Source: CAYPNF01 sp964411985 (lineage in GTDB: Bacteria > Verrucomicrobiota > Verrucomicrobiia > Limisphaerales > J093). From it: a DNA stretch of 48,889 nt. The translations under genes and the position numbers were made by a program. A model generated the notes under the pieces. The model was given only the letters and a program-made list of their open reading frames with translations. It searched no databases and was not told the DNA's origin. Below are positions 16,506-25,164 of this stretch, piece after piece (positions within the stretch are counted from its first letter, which is position 1; each line of letters starts with the position of its first letter). The stretch is from contig CAYPNF010000057.1 of the NCBI GenBank assembly GCA_964411985.1, forward strand, positions 1-48,889. The letters run 5' to 3'.

Positions 16506-17675
16506 ATGCAAGCCAACATGCGACGGAAACGGTGGTTGAACACCCTGATCCTGATTGCGGTGCTCGCGGTCGCGGCTCTGGCGCTTCGCTTGACCGTCTT
16601 CAAACCCGTGCTGGTGCCCGTGACCGTGCACAAGGTCGAAACGGGTCGCGTGGAGGATTCAGTCGTCAACTCGCGTGCCGGCACAGTCCAATCCCGGAGC
16701 CGCGCCGGCATGAGCCCTGGGATTCCCGGGTTGGTTGCCCAGAAGGCGGTTCAGAAGGGGTCGAGGGTCAAGCGCGGCGATGTGTTGCTCCGCTTGGATG
16801 ACCGGGAGCACCAGGCTCAGGTCCAACTTGCTGCGCGCTCCCTGGAAGCAGCCAAAGCCGTCGCCGAACAGGCGCGCTTGGAGGCGGAGTTGGCCCAGCA
16901 ACTCTGGAAACGAAGTCAGGATCTCGCTCGTAACGACGTGGTATCCGCCACCGCCCTCGACCAGGACCGCACGCGAGCCTTGATGGCGGAAGCAGGCGCT
17001 CTGGCTGCCCAGGCCCGCATCCTGCAAGCCGAGGCTACCCTCGACACGGCCCGTGCCACGCTCGCCAAGACGGTGATGACCGCCCCTTTCGACGGAGTTG
17101 TACTCGACATCACCACTGAGGTGGGCGAGTGGATCAGCCCTTCGCCTCCCGGTGTGTTCATCCCTGCCGTCGTGGACTTGATCGATCCCGAGGCCCTCTA
17201 CATCAGCGCGCCCATCGATGAGGCCGACGTAGCCAGGCTGCGCGTGGGCCTGCCGGTTCGAATTACCCTGGACGCCTTCCGGGGCCAGTCCTTCGTAGGG
17301 AGCTTGAGCTATGTTTCCTCCTTCGTTGAAACCCGCCAGGAACAAAACCGAACTCTGCGCGTCGAAGCGGTTTTCGACGAGAAAGAGCTGCCCGCGAATC
17401 TGCTGCCCGGGCTCTCCGCTGATGTGGAGGTGATCCTGGACGCCCGCGATAAGGTTCTGCGCATCCCCACTTACGCCTTGCTGGAGGGAGGCCGGGTGCT
17501 GGTCGTGCAAGCAGACCGTCTGGTGGAGAAGAAAGTGAGCTCCGGCCTGCACAACTGGAGTTACACTGAGATCACCTCCGGGCTCGCAGCGGACGAGCTC
17601 GTCGTGCTGTCCTTGGACCGCCCCGAGGTCAAGTCGGGAGCGCGGGTCCGCATCGCCGGGGAGGTGGAGAAGTGA
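16506..17675 (+). CDS. Periplasmic adaptor of a MacAB-type exporter (MFP/HlyD family)
   Basis: A 389-residue membrane-fusion protein. The N-terminal membrane anchor is at about residues 11-30 (LNTLILIAVLAVAALALRL). Then come the biotinyl-lipoyl half 'GLVAQKAVQKGSRVKRGDVL', a long alpha-hairpin of about 100 residues rich in Ala, Gln, Glu and Arg, the second lipoyl half 'MTAPFDGVVLDITTEVGEWI', and a beta-barrel and membrane-proximal part (VGLPVRITLDAFRGQSFVGS; GLSADVEVILDARDKVLRIP). The ATG at 16506 follows a possible TTG at 16503; the ATG at 16518 is also possible. Its stop overlaps the ATPase start by 4 bp. It should link the inner-membrane permeases to an outer-membrane channel; no TolC-like gene is in the window. 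Confidence 0.93.
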   Translation: MQANMRRKRWLNTLILIAVLAVAALALRLTVFKPVLVPVTVHKVETGRVEDSVVNSRAGTVQSRSRAGMSPGIPGLVAQKAVQKGSRVKRGDVLLRLDDREHQAQVQLAARSLEAAKAVAEQARLEAELAQQLWKRSQDLARNDVVSATALDQDRTRALMAEAGALAAQARILQAEATLDTARATLAKTVMTAPFDGVVLDITTEVGEWISPSPPGVFIPAVVDLIDPEALYISAPIDEADVARLRVGLPVRITLDAFRGQSFVGSLSYVSSFVETRQEQNRTLRVEAVFDEKELPANLLPGLSADVEVILDARDKVLRIPTYALLEGGRVLVVQADRLVEKKVSSGLHNWSYTEITSGLAADELVVLSLDRPEVKSGARVRIAGEVEK

Positions 17676-18385
17676 TCCGTTTGGACTCGATACACCGCAC
17701 CTATATCGTCGGGGGAAGCCCGGTCCGCGCGCTCAGGGGAGTCAGCCTCCACATCGAGCCCGGCGAATACGTCTCCATCATGGGTCCGTCCGGTTCGGGC
17801 AAATCCACTATGCTCCATCTGCTCGGTTGCCTGGACCGGCCCACTTCGGGTTCCTACCGCTTTGCCGGTGAGGAAACCGCCACCATGACCGAGGATCAGC
17901 TGTCGCGCCTCCGACGCCACCAGATCGGTTTTGTCTTTCAGTTCTTTCACTTGGTGCCGCGCCTTACTGCAGCGGGGAACGTCGAGCTGCCCATGGTGTT
18001 CGCGGGAGTTCCTCCGGAGGAGCGCCGACAGCGCGTACACAATTCGCTGGAAGTGGTGGGGCTGAGTCCTCGGGCCACTCACCGCCCGGACCAACTTTCC
18101 GGTGGGGAGCAGCAGCGCGTCGCGATCGCCCGGGCGGTCGTCATGAGTCCTGCACTCCTGCTGGCCGATGAACCTACCGGCAACCTCGACAGTCGCTCCG
18201 GACGGGAAATTGTGAACCTGATCGAAGGGATGAATCGAGCGGGCCAGACTCTCATTGTGGTCACCCACGACCCTCGCATCGGCGAACGGGCCAAGCGTCA
18301 GATCCGCCTCGCCGACGGCGAGATTGTTTCTGATCAAAGGATTGAGATTCCCCCCGCCAACCTGCCCGAGACGGTGGTGCCATGA
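17672..18385 (+). CDS. ABC transporter ATPase (MacB/LolD-like)
   Basis: A 237-residue ATPase that starts with GTG overlapping the previous stop (GTGA). Walker A is GPSGSGKS at residues 38-45, the signature LSGGEQ is at about 142-147, and Walker B is LLLADEPT with D166-E167; the H-loop His is in 'VVTHDPRI'. The sequence is typical of the MacB/LolD/FtsE class (LTAAGNVELPMVFAGVP, LADEPTGNLDSRSG). It is a free-standing ATPase without its own membrane domain, so it must energise the two permeases encoded directly downstream. Its stop overlaps the next start by 4 bp. Confidence 0.96.
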   Translation: MIRLDSIHRTYIVGGSPVRALRGVSLHIEPGEYVSIMGPSGSGKSTMLHLLGCLDRPTSGSYRFAGEETATMTEDQLSRLRRHQIGFVFQFFHLVPRLTAAGNVELPMVFAGVPPEERRQRVHNSLEVVGLSPRATHRPDQLSGGEQQRVAIARAVVMSPALLLADEPTGNLDSRSGREIVNLIEGMNRAGQTLIVVTHDPRIGERAKRQIRLADGEIVSDQRIEIPPANLPETVVP

Positions 18386-19587
18386 GACTGAGCGACCTCC
18401 TGAGGTTTGCGGTGGGCGGCCTCCGCGGTCATCGGCTGCGCACGTTTCTGTCTCTCCTCGGTGTCGCGATCGGAGTGGCTTCGGTGATTTTGCTGACCAG
18501 CCTGGGGGAGGGGGCCCGGCTCTATGTCACCGGCGAATTCGCCTCCCTCGGCTCGAATCTGCTCATCATCATTCCGGGAAAGACGGAAACCAAAGGACTC
18601 GCGCCGCTGGTCAGCACGGCGCCTCACGACCTCACCCGCCAGGATGCGGAGGCGTTGCTCCAGAGGGTCCGTTCGATCCGTCGCGTCGCGCCCATCGTTG
18701 TGGGAACCGCCACAGCTACGGCTGGGGAGCGTCGGCGCGAGGTCACCGTCGTGGGCGCCACGCGCGACATCCTGGAGATACGTCACCTAAAGATGGCCAC
18801 CGGGCGATTCCTACCCCGGGATCTCCATGACGGTACGGTGTGTGTCCTGGGCGCTGGGGTCCAGCGCGAGCTGTTTCCGGATCAGAATCCCCTGGGCCAG
18901 TTGGTGCGGATCGGGGAGTGGCGGTTTCGCGTCATCGGCGTAATAGCCCCTCGCGGCACCTCGATTGGCATGGATTTGGATCAAGTCGTGGAGATCCCGG
19001 TGGAAACTGGACTTCGGCTGTTCAACCGCAGCGGCCTGTTCCGCATCCTGGCGGAGGTGGGCTCCAATGACGATCTGGAGCAGGCGCAGAAGGCGGCCCT
19101 GGCCGTCCTGCGCGAACGCCACGCCGGCCAGGAGGATGTGACGATCCTGACCCAGGACTCCGTGCTCGAGACGTTCAATCAGATCTTGCGCGCCTTGACG
19201 GCAGCCTTGGCCGGGATCGCGGCGGTCTCGCTCGGCGTGGCGGGCCTCGGCATCATGAACGTTATGCTCGTCTCCGTGTCGGAACGCACCCGGGAGGTCG
19301 GTCTTCTCAAAGCCCTGGGGGTCACTTACTCGCAGGTGGTCTCGGTGTTCCTGGTGGAAGCCGCCATTTTGTCGAGTGCGGGCGGTGGAATTGGCTTGGT
19401 GATCGGCCTTGGCGTGGGACGCTTCCTGCAGCACCTTTATCCGGACTTTCCCATCCGGCCGCCCGGTTGGGCGATTGCGGCGGCCCTGGTGGTCTCCTGC
19501 TCGGTGGGGCTGGTCTTCGGGATTCTTCCGGCCCGAAAGGCCGCTCGCCTAGACCCGGTACAATCCCTGATGAGGAGGAAGGCATGA
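18382..19587 (+). CDS. ABC permease 1, MacB/FtsX type
   Basis: A 401-residue permease starting with the ATG of an ATGA overlap. Topology is that of the MacB class: one N-terminal membrane helix (LRTFLSLLGVAIGVASVILL), a periplasmic domain at about residues 50-240, and three C-terminal helices within the FtsX domain (AALAGIAAVSLGVAGLGIMN; VEAAILSSAGGGIGLVIGLG; IAAALVVSCSVGLVFGILPA). The tail 'PARKAARLDPVQSLMRRKA' is the usual MacB ending. It is about 400 residues long, as expected for a permease with no fused ATPase. It likely pairs with the next gene as a heterodimer for mechanotransmissive export of an unknown substrate such as a lipid, peptide or macrolide-like compound. Confidence 0.94.
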   Translation: MRLSDLLRFAVGGLRGHRLRTFLSLLGVAIGVASVILLTSLGEGARLYVTGEFASLGSNLLIIIPGKTETKGLAPLVSTAPHDLTRQDAEALLQRVRSIRRVAPIVVGTATATAGERRREVTVVGATRDILEIRHLKMATGRFLPRDLHDGTVCVLGAGVQRELFPDQNPLGQLVRIGEWRFRVIGVIAPRGTSIGMDLDQVVEIPVETGLRLFNRSGLFRILAEVGSNDDLEQAQKAALAVLRERHAGQEDVTILTQDSVLETFNQILRALTAALAGIAAVSLGVAGLGIMNVMLVSVSERTREVGLLKALGVTYSQVVSVFLVEAAILSSAGGGIGLVIGLGVGRFLQHLYPDFPIRPPGWAIAAALVVSCSVGLVFGILPARKAARLDPVQSLMRRKA

Positions 19588-20786
19588 ACTTCCGTGACCT
19601 CTTCGGGATGGCCTGGCAGTCGATCTGGTTTCATCGCCAGCGGTCCCTCTTGACTATGCTCGGCATCCTGATCGGGATCGCCTCGGTGATTCTGCTCACC
19701 TCCATCGGCGAAGGGACGCGGGTTTATGTTTTGTCTGAGTTCACCCAGTTCGGCACCACCCTGGCTGCGGTAAACCCGGGTCGGATCCAGACCTCGGGCG
19801 CTCCAGGGGCCCTTGGCGTCACTGTGCACCCACTTACGCTGGAGGACGCTGCGGTTCTTGAGCGGATTCCCGGGGTGGACCGCGCCATGCCGGTGGTCGT
19901 GGGGGCGGCACCAGTGGAGCATGATGGTAAGACACGCAACGTGTTCGTCTATGGCGTTACGGCCGCTGCTCCGCACGTGTGGCGCATGCAGGTGCGGGGT
20001 GGGCGATTCCTTCCTGAGATGGATTGGCGCCGTGGCGCCCCACTGGCGGTCCTGGGGCCTAAGCTCAAACGGGAACTTTTTGGCGACCAGACGTCACTCG
20101 GCCGTCACGTGCGCATCTCCGGGGAACGGTTTCTGGTGATCGGCGTTATGGAGCCCAAAGGCCAGTTTCTGGGGTTCGACATCGACGATAGCGCTTATAT
20201 CCCGGTGACCGAAGCCCGGCGCCTCTACAATCGCCAGGACCTTCACGAAGTGGATGTGCTTATCGCCAACGCCTCGCTCATTGAACCCGTCGTGGCCCGA
20301 ATCAAGAAGGCGCTGATCGAACGGCACAACCGGGAAGAGGATTTCACGGTCACGACGCAAACCGGCATGCTGGAGAGTCTGGACCGCATTATCCGCATCG
20401 TTAGCATGGCCGTGGGTGGAATTGGGGCCATCTCGCTCTTGGTGGGGGCCATCGGGATTTTGACCATGATGTGGATCTCGGTGAACGAACGCACCTCCGA
20501 GATCGGCTTGGCTCGGGCGATCGGGGCCACTTCGACCCAAATTCTTTTCCTCTTCCTGAGCGAGGCGGTTTTGCTTTCCACCTTGGGTGGCGTGCTTGGC
20601 TTGGGGATCGGGATCGGTATTGCCCAATTGCTGCACTTCTATGTCCCCGCCCTCCCCGTCAAGACACCGGTGGAATACGTCTTTCTAGCCCTGGGTGTCA
20701 GCTTCCTGGTCGGGATCGCCAGCGGTCTCATGCCGGCTCGACGTGCCGCTGCGTTGGATCCCGTCGTTGCGCTGGCTTCGGAGTAG
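19584..20786 (+). CDS. ABC permease 2, MacB/FtsX type
   Basis: A 400-residue paralogue of the preceding permease. The start at 19584 is set by an ATGA overlap with the preceding stop and by the alignment of its first helix (LTMLGILIGIASVILLTSIG) with that of permease 1. It has the same four-helix layout with a periplasmic MacB_PCD-like domain, the 'EVGLLKALG'-type cytoplasmic loop as 'EIGLARAIGATSTQILFLFL', and the terminal 'MPARRAAALDPVVALASE'. The two permeases clearly come from one duplication but are now well diverged, which supports an obligate heterodimer. It is the last gene of the adaptor-ATPase-permease-permease operon; the next gene starts 70 bp downstream. Confidence 0.94.
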   Translation: MNFRDLFGMAWQSIWFHRQRSLLTMLGILIGIASVILLTSIGEGTRVYVLSEFTQFGTTLAAVNPGRIQTSGAPGALGVTVHPLTLEDAAVLERIPGVDRAMPVVVGAAPVEHDGKTRNVFVYGVTAAAPHVWRMQVRGGRFLPEMDWRRGAPLAVLGPKLKRELFGDQTSLGRHVRISGERFLVIGVMEPKGQFLGFDIDDSAYIPVTEARRLYNRQDLHEVDVLIANASLIEPVVARIKKALIERHNREEDFTVTTQTGMLESLDRIIRIVSMAVGGIGAISLLVGAIGILTMMWISVNERTSEIGLARAIGATSTQILFLFLSEAVLLSTLGGVLGLGIGIGIAQLLHFYVPALPVKTPVEYVFLALGVSFLVGIASGLMPARRAAALDPVVALASE

Positions 20787-20856
20787 GTTCAGCTTGAATT
20801 GCTTGCTACCTTCCTACATGCTTTGTGTTGTAGAACGTGCAAATGAGCCACTCTCG

Positions 20857-23667
20857 ATGATCCTGCGGCTGCTATCTTCTCTGGTCTTGTTCCTTGCCTT
20901 TGGCAGGGCTCAGGATGTCCCCCCGTTCTCGGCCTATGCCACGGATTCAGGCACGGTCGCGGTCGCTCGCGGGGCCGAGGACTACTTTCGATTGAGCTTT
21001 GTCGCCTGGGGTCCTAACTGGGCGTGGACTGGCATCGACGGCAAACTTGCGAGCCAGCAGGGTGAAGCGGTCGGGACCTTCAAGGCGAAACTGGGCGGTA
21101 CCGGTGTTCCTATCCGGTTGGGCTTCCGCGGCAGCAGCCCCGATCCGACGCACCTGCGTTTCCAGTACGAGTTAGTCGCCGATGCCGACACCAAACTCAC
21201 GCTCGTCATTCTCGAGTTTGCCCCGGGCAAGGTGTTTGAGGGTAGTGACGTTCTGGTGGAGGCTGAGGGCAAGGCAACCCGCGTGTCGTACCCGTTCGCC
21301 AAGCGAGGATTGGGAAAGCAGGTGTCGAGTATTCGATTGGTTGATCCCGCGGGTCGTGTCACCACGATCCGAATAGATCCTGCCAGCGACATTTCCTCAG
21401 ATGGGGGGGGACGCATTATCCTCGCCCAGGACCAGCTAGCGGCGCACCAAGACCGGCGCCTTAGCCTGGATGTGGAATTGCCCGAGAATGTGAGGTGGTA
21501 TGCCAGTGCTGCTGACGTGCCCGATCCTGCTGGGTTTGACAAGTGGTACCCGTGGCAGGGTACTGGGGATACGCGTGGGAGTGTGCTCAGCTTGGCCGAT
21601 TGGCTCGAGGCCCCGGCAGGCAAGCACGGCCGGATCACGCGTCAACTTGACAAACTCATGTACCAGGGCAAGCCCATCAAGCTTTGGGGACTCAATCTCT
21701 GCTACGGCGCTTGTGCTCCCGAAAGGGCGTTGGCGGAGAAGCGGAGCAACTTCTACCGCAACTTTGGAGTGAATGCGGTTAGACTACACAAATGGGCTGA
21801 TGGAAGCGATTGGAGCGGGATTCAGAGCAAGGATAGCTGTGTGGAGTTCGATCCGGCGGGCCTCGACCGAATGGATTACCAGGTAGCCAAATTCAAAGAG
21901 GCAGGCATTTACGTGAAACTCTCAGCCCATTTCGGCTCGTTGAAGCTGGGGCCTAGCGACAAGCAGTACGTTCCCTTTTTGGAGGAGTTTGGGACCTTCA
22001 AGAACAACCGTGTGGAGACTCCTCACAGCGCCATTCACTATTCGCCGGAGTTGCAGGAGGTCCAGGCCCTGCAGGTGGTGAGACTGTTGAAGCACAGAAA
22101 CCCGTACACTGGACTCACCTACGCTGAGGATCCCGCTGTGGCCTTTGTCGAGATCATCAACGAGCAGAGCATTCTCTTCTACACCTCGATGGCACCGCTG
22201 AAAGCAAGTGCCACATTGCGTCGGCAGACAGGTCAGCGATTCTGCGCTTGGCTGAAACAGAAGTACGGTAGTCATGAGAAACTCCTGTCCGCGTGGGGCG
22301 CGTCGGCCATGGACTGCTTTGGCGGCGATGGATTCAAAGCCGAGGGTGGCGAGCATTTGGACCGGAATAACATTCTGCCTTTGGGAAACCCCTGGTACTG
22401 GGACCCAGCGCAACTGGGAGGCTCGCAGGCTCCGAAGAAGCGTCGCCTGCTCGACACCTTGCACTTCCTCTACACCCTGGAGTGCCAATTCTACGACAAG
22501 TACGTGCAAGACATGCGCGCGGCCGGGTATGAAGGCGATATTGTAGGTTCGAACTGGCAGGCCGGACGGGCATTCAGCCATTTTGCCAATTTGCACGCCG
22601 ATGCCAGGGTGGGCACAGTCGACCGGCACAACTACTTCGGCGAGAACCGGGCGAATGCCAGCATGCTCACGCGGGCAGGTTCAGGCCTGCTCTCCAGCGG
22701 CATGCAGCAGGTGAGTGACCGGCCGTTCATGCTTTCCGAGTGGATCCACGTTTATCCCAACGAGTGGGGGGTGGAAGGCCCGGCGATTCTGGGAGCCTAT
22801 GGAATGGGGTTGCAGGGCTGGGATGTTTCTTTCCTGTTCCAAAACAGCGACAACGGCGTTTTTAGCACCCGTCTTGGCACGGCCCAGTGGGATGTGGTCG
22901 TGCCTCAGTTGATGGGTTTGTTTCCCGTATTGGCGCGGCAGATTCACCGGGGAGACGTGCGTGAAGCGGAAGTGGTTGCGGTGCGGAATGTGCATGTGCC
23001 ATCGTTGTTTGAAGGAAAGCTGGGCTTCGATGATTTGGTGGAGCAGGGGTACGATGCTAAGGAGTTGGATAGCTCCAAAGTACCCGCCCGGGCGCTCGCG
23101 GTTGCGCGCAGCGTCGTGGCTTTCACCGAGAAGGATGCCAACACACCCGTGTTCGACCTCAAACGCTATGAAAACGAAGGCCAACTCGTCGCTTCGACGG
23201 GACAACTGCGGTGGCAGGAGGCGGCTTCGGGCGCGGAGGGTGGGTATTTCACGATGGACACAGAAGCAACAAAAGCTGTCGTCGGATATGCGGCAGGAAA
23301 GAAGCACACTTTGGGAGGCGTGACGATCGAATGTGAGAGCCCGTTTGCGGCGATCTACGTGACCGCGGTCGAGCCGGACCAGAACCTGAATACCTCCGCT
23401 CAGCTCTTGGTTGTGGCCATCGCCCGCGCCCGCAATTCGGGCATGAAGTTTTCCCCCGCCGGCGACAAGCTGCTGAGCCCGGGGACCGCCCCAATCCTCA
23501 TGGAACCGGTCAAAGCAAAGATCACGCTTCGCCGGACCAGCACTCCAAAGGTGCTCGTGCTGGATCATGACGGGAGGGTTATGGATCGGACCGTACCTGT
23601 GGAGCAGGGCGCGATAGAATTGGATGGGGCTCGCGACCGGACCCCTTACTACCTGATCCGAATGTGA
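20857..23667 (+). CDS. Large exported glycoside hydrolase, GH5-like
   Basis: A 936-residue exported enzyme. The ATG at 20857 is chosen because it begins the signal peptide (MILRLLSSLVLFLAFGRAQD); the frame is open further upstream without sensible sequence. Residues about 25-230 are an N-terminal beta domain. From about 245 the sequence becomes a clan-A TIM barrel: 'YQGKPIKLWGLNLCYGACAP', 'NFGVNAVRLHKWADGS', 'YQVAKFKEAGIYVKLSAHFG', then the Asn-Glu acid/base pair N435-E436 (VEIINEQSILFY) and a second glutamate, probably the nucleophile, E628 (FMLSEWIHVYPNEWG). The last 200 residues form extra beta domains. The order and spacing fit GH5-related enzymes acting on beta-linked polysaccharide; the exact subfamily and substrate cannot be told from sequence alone. 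It follows the export operon by 70 bp and probably has its own promoter. Confidence 0.85.
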   Translation: MILRLLSSLVLFLAFGRAQDVPPFSAYATDSGTVAVARGAEDYFRLSFVAWGPNWAWTGIDGKLASQQGEAVGTFKAKLGGTGVPIRLGFRGSSPDPTHLRFQYELVADADTKLTLVILEFAPGKVFEGSDVLVEAEGKATRVSYPFAKRGLGKQVSSIRLVDPAGRVTTIRIDPASDISSDGGGRIILAQDQLAAHQDRRLSLDVELPENVRWYASAADVPDPAGFDKWYPWQGTGDTRGSVLSLADWLEAPAGKHGRITRQLDKLMYQGKPIKLWGLNLCYGACAPERALAEKRSNFYRNFGVNAVRLHKWADGSDWSGIQSKDSCVEFDPAGLDRMDYQVAKFKEAGIYVKLSAHFGSLKLGPSDKQYVPFLEEFGTFKNNRVETPHSAIHYSPELQEVQALQVVRLLKHRNPYTGLTYAEDPAVAFVEIINEQSILFYTSMAPLKASATLRRQTGQRFCAWLKQKYGSHEKLLSAWGASAMDCFGGDGFKAEGGEHLDRNNILPLGNPWYWDPAQLGGSQAPKKRRLLDTLHFLYTLECQFYDKYVQDMRAAGYEGDIVGSNWQAGRAFSHFANLHADARVGTVDRHNYFGENRANASMLTRAGSGLLSSGMQQVSDRPFMLSEWIHVYPNEWGVEGPAILGAYGMGLQGWDVSFLFQNSDNGVFSTRLGTAQWDVVVPQLMGLFPVLARQIHRGDVREAEVVAVRNVHVPSLFEGKLGFDDLVEQGYDAKELDSSKVPARALAVARSVVAFTEKDANTPVFDLKRYENEGQLVASTGQLRWQEAASGAEGGYFTMDTEATKAVVGYAAGKKHTLGGVTIECESPFAAIYVTAVEPDQNLNTSAQLLVVAIARARNSGMKFSPAGDKLLSPGTAPILMEPVKAKITLRRTSTPKVLVLDHDGRVMDRTVPVEQGAIELDGARDRTPYYLIRM

Positions 23668-23836
23668 GTTGTTCCATGATGCCATCAGATGCCTCTTTGT
23701 GCGAGGAACTGGAGTCGTCTGTGAATCACGCACACCAGAGGAAGTATGCCAGTCAAGGTTCCTCCTTCTCCAGAAATTTGTCTGGTTCGAGCGAGCGGCC
23801 GCGCGTAGGCTTCGGGTAGATAACAGGTAATCCATC

Positions 23837-25126
23837 ATGAAAATCCAGTGCTGGTTGCTAATCGTGTTCTTGAGCCTCGCGGCCTCCGTGGCGGCGCAGA
23901 CCCCGCCTCCTGCCACGCCGGCGCCGCCGCCCGCCGCCCCGGCCAAGCGCAGCGAGGCGGAGTTGGAAAAGCTTGTTGCTCCCATTGCCCTGTATGCCGA
24001 CCCCCTTATTGCCACCATCTTGCCGGCATCGGTCTACCCGCTGGAGATTGTGCAGGCGGCACGTTTCGTGGCGGACACCAACAACCTCGCCAAACTAGAC
24101 ACGCAGCCGTGGGACGACAACGTGAAGGCCGTGGCGCGCGTGCCCGCGGTGATTGAGAAGATGAATCGAGAGATTTCCTGGACAATCGAACTGGGGGAGG
24201 CGTTCCTCGCCCAGGACAAGGCGGTGATGGACGCCATTCAGTCCATGCGGGCCAAGGCCCAAAAGGCAGGAACACTCCAGACAACCCCGCAGCAGATCGT
24301 CACGGTTACCAACATGGTCGTCGAGAAGACGGTCGAGCAGCAGGTGGTGGTGGTGACCAACACGGTCGTTGAGATTCAGCCGTCGAGTTCCTCCGTGGTG
24401 TACGTGCCGACCTACAACCCCTACACCGTCTATTACCCCCCTTACGGTTATGTGTACAACCCGGTTGCACCGTTGGTGACCTTCACTGCGGGGGTGGCCA
24501 TGGGGGCCATCATTGCCAACAACTGCAACTGGCACTATGGCGGGTGCTATCACAGCAATGTGGATATTGACATTGACCGGAACGTCAACCGAAACTCCAA
24601 CGTCAACCGGAATGCCAATGCCAATACCGCGCGGGCTTCATCAACCAGCGGCCAGCAGAAGTGGCAGCCGGACCAGAGTCGGCTGAACAAGAGCGGATCA
24701 TCGAGCGCTTCGGCCCGCAGCGCAGAGGCGAGGGGTTATGGTGCTGGAGGTGCCAGACCTTCGACAGGCAGTGTCGCGGCGCGTCCTTCCACTGGAACGC
24801 CTGGTGCTCGGCCCTCCACCCCAACCGCCGCTACGCGGCCCTCCACGGGTGGCGCCGGAGTGGGCAGTGCCTCCAATCTGGGGGGGGGTGCGAACCGGCC
24901 CACTCCGTCGCCCAGCGTTTCACAAGCCAGGCCCGCTGCCGGGACCAGCCGTCCCTCTCCGTCCGGCAGCGCGTTCAGCGGTGCGAACAACGGTGCCAGT
25001 GCGCGTGATTTCAGCAATCGTGGCTCCGCGAGTCGCAGCAGCAGTGGTGCTGCTAGTCGTGGCGGCGGTGGTGGCAGCCGCGGCGGCGGCGGTCGCGGCG
25101 GCGGTGGAGGTGGGGGGCGCCGATGA
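23837..25126 (+). CDS. Exported DUF3300 protein with Gly/Arg/Ser-rich tail
   Basis: A 429-residue protein. The signal peptide is residues 1-20 (ending SVAAQ), followed by a Pro/Ala linker. The DUF3300 domain spans about 35-130 with its hallmark 'LVAPIALYADPLIATILPAS' and 'WDDNVKAVARVPAVIEKMNR'. A Tyr/Pro-rich piece (VVYVPTYNPYTVYYPPYGYV) precedes a hydrophobic segment with a Cys-His cluster (NNCNWHYGGCYHSN). The last 190 residues are low complexity: Asn-Arg repeats, RPST repeats, then Ser/Gly and finally an RGGGGRGGGGGG-type end. The biochemical role of DUF3300 is not known to me; an envelope or cell-surface role is inferred. It is followed 38 bp later by DUF2950, its usual partner. Confidence 0.93.
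   Translation: MKIQCWLLIVFLSLAASVAAQTPPPATPAPPPAAPAKRSEAELEKLVAPIALYADPLIATILPASVYPLEIVQAARFVADTNNLAKLDTQPWDDNVKAVARVPAVIEKMNREISWTIELGEAFLAQDKAVMDAIQSMRAKAQKAGTLQTTPQQIVTVTNMVVEKTVEQQVVVVTNTVVEIQPSSSSVVYVPTYNPYTVYYPPYGYVYNPVAPLVTFTAGVAMGAIIANNCNWHYGGCYHSNVDIDIDRNVNRNSNVNRNANANTARASSTSGQQKWQPDQSRLNKSGSSSASARSAEARGYGAGGARPSTGSVAARPSTGTPGARPSTPTAATRPSTGGAGVGSASNLGGGANRPTPSPSVSQARPAAGTSRPSPSGSAFSGANNGASARDFSNRGSASRSSSGAASRGGGGGSRGGGGRGGGGGGGRR
24752..24850 (+). repeat. RPST-coding short repeats in the DUF3300 tail
   Basis: Four copies of an Arg-Pro-Ser-Thr unit occur here, spaced by 5-6 residues of Ala, Gly, Thr, Val or Pro (ARPSTG, ARPSTG, ARPSTP, TRPSTG). Codon use differs between copies, so this is a protein-level repeat and not a recent DNA tandem duplication. 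Such Pro/Ser/Thr-rich segments often act as flexible, glycosylatable wall-spanning linkers. Confidence 0.8.
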
Positions 25127-25164
25127 GCTTCCAGGCAACAAACGCAGTCCTTTGAATCATTAAG

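Noticed and set aside
16659..17552. A 297-codon minus-strand frame
   Set aside because: It lies opposite the membrane-fusion protein, whose domains are unmistakable.
25051..25123. Gly/Arg-rich end of the DUF3300 gene as an RNA-binding RGG domain
   Set aside because: The protein is exported by its signal peptide, so an RNA-binding role is not supported; it is more likely a low-complexity surface tail.
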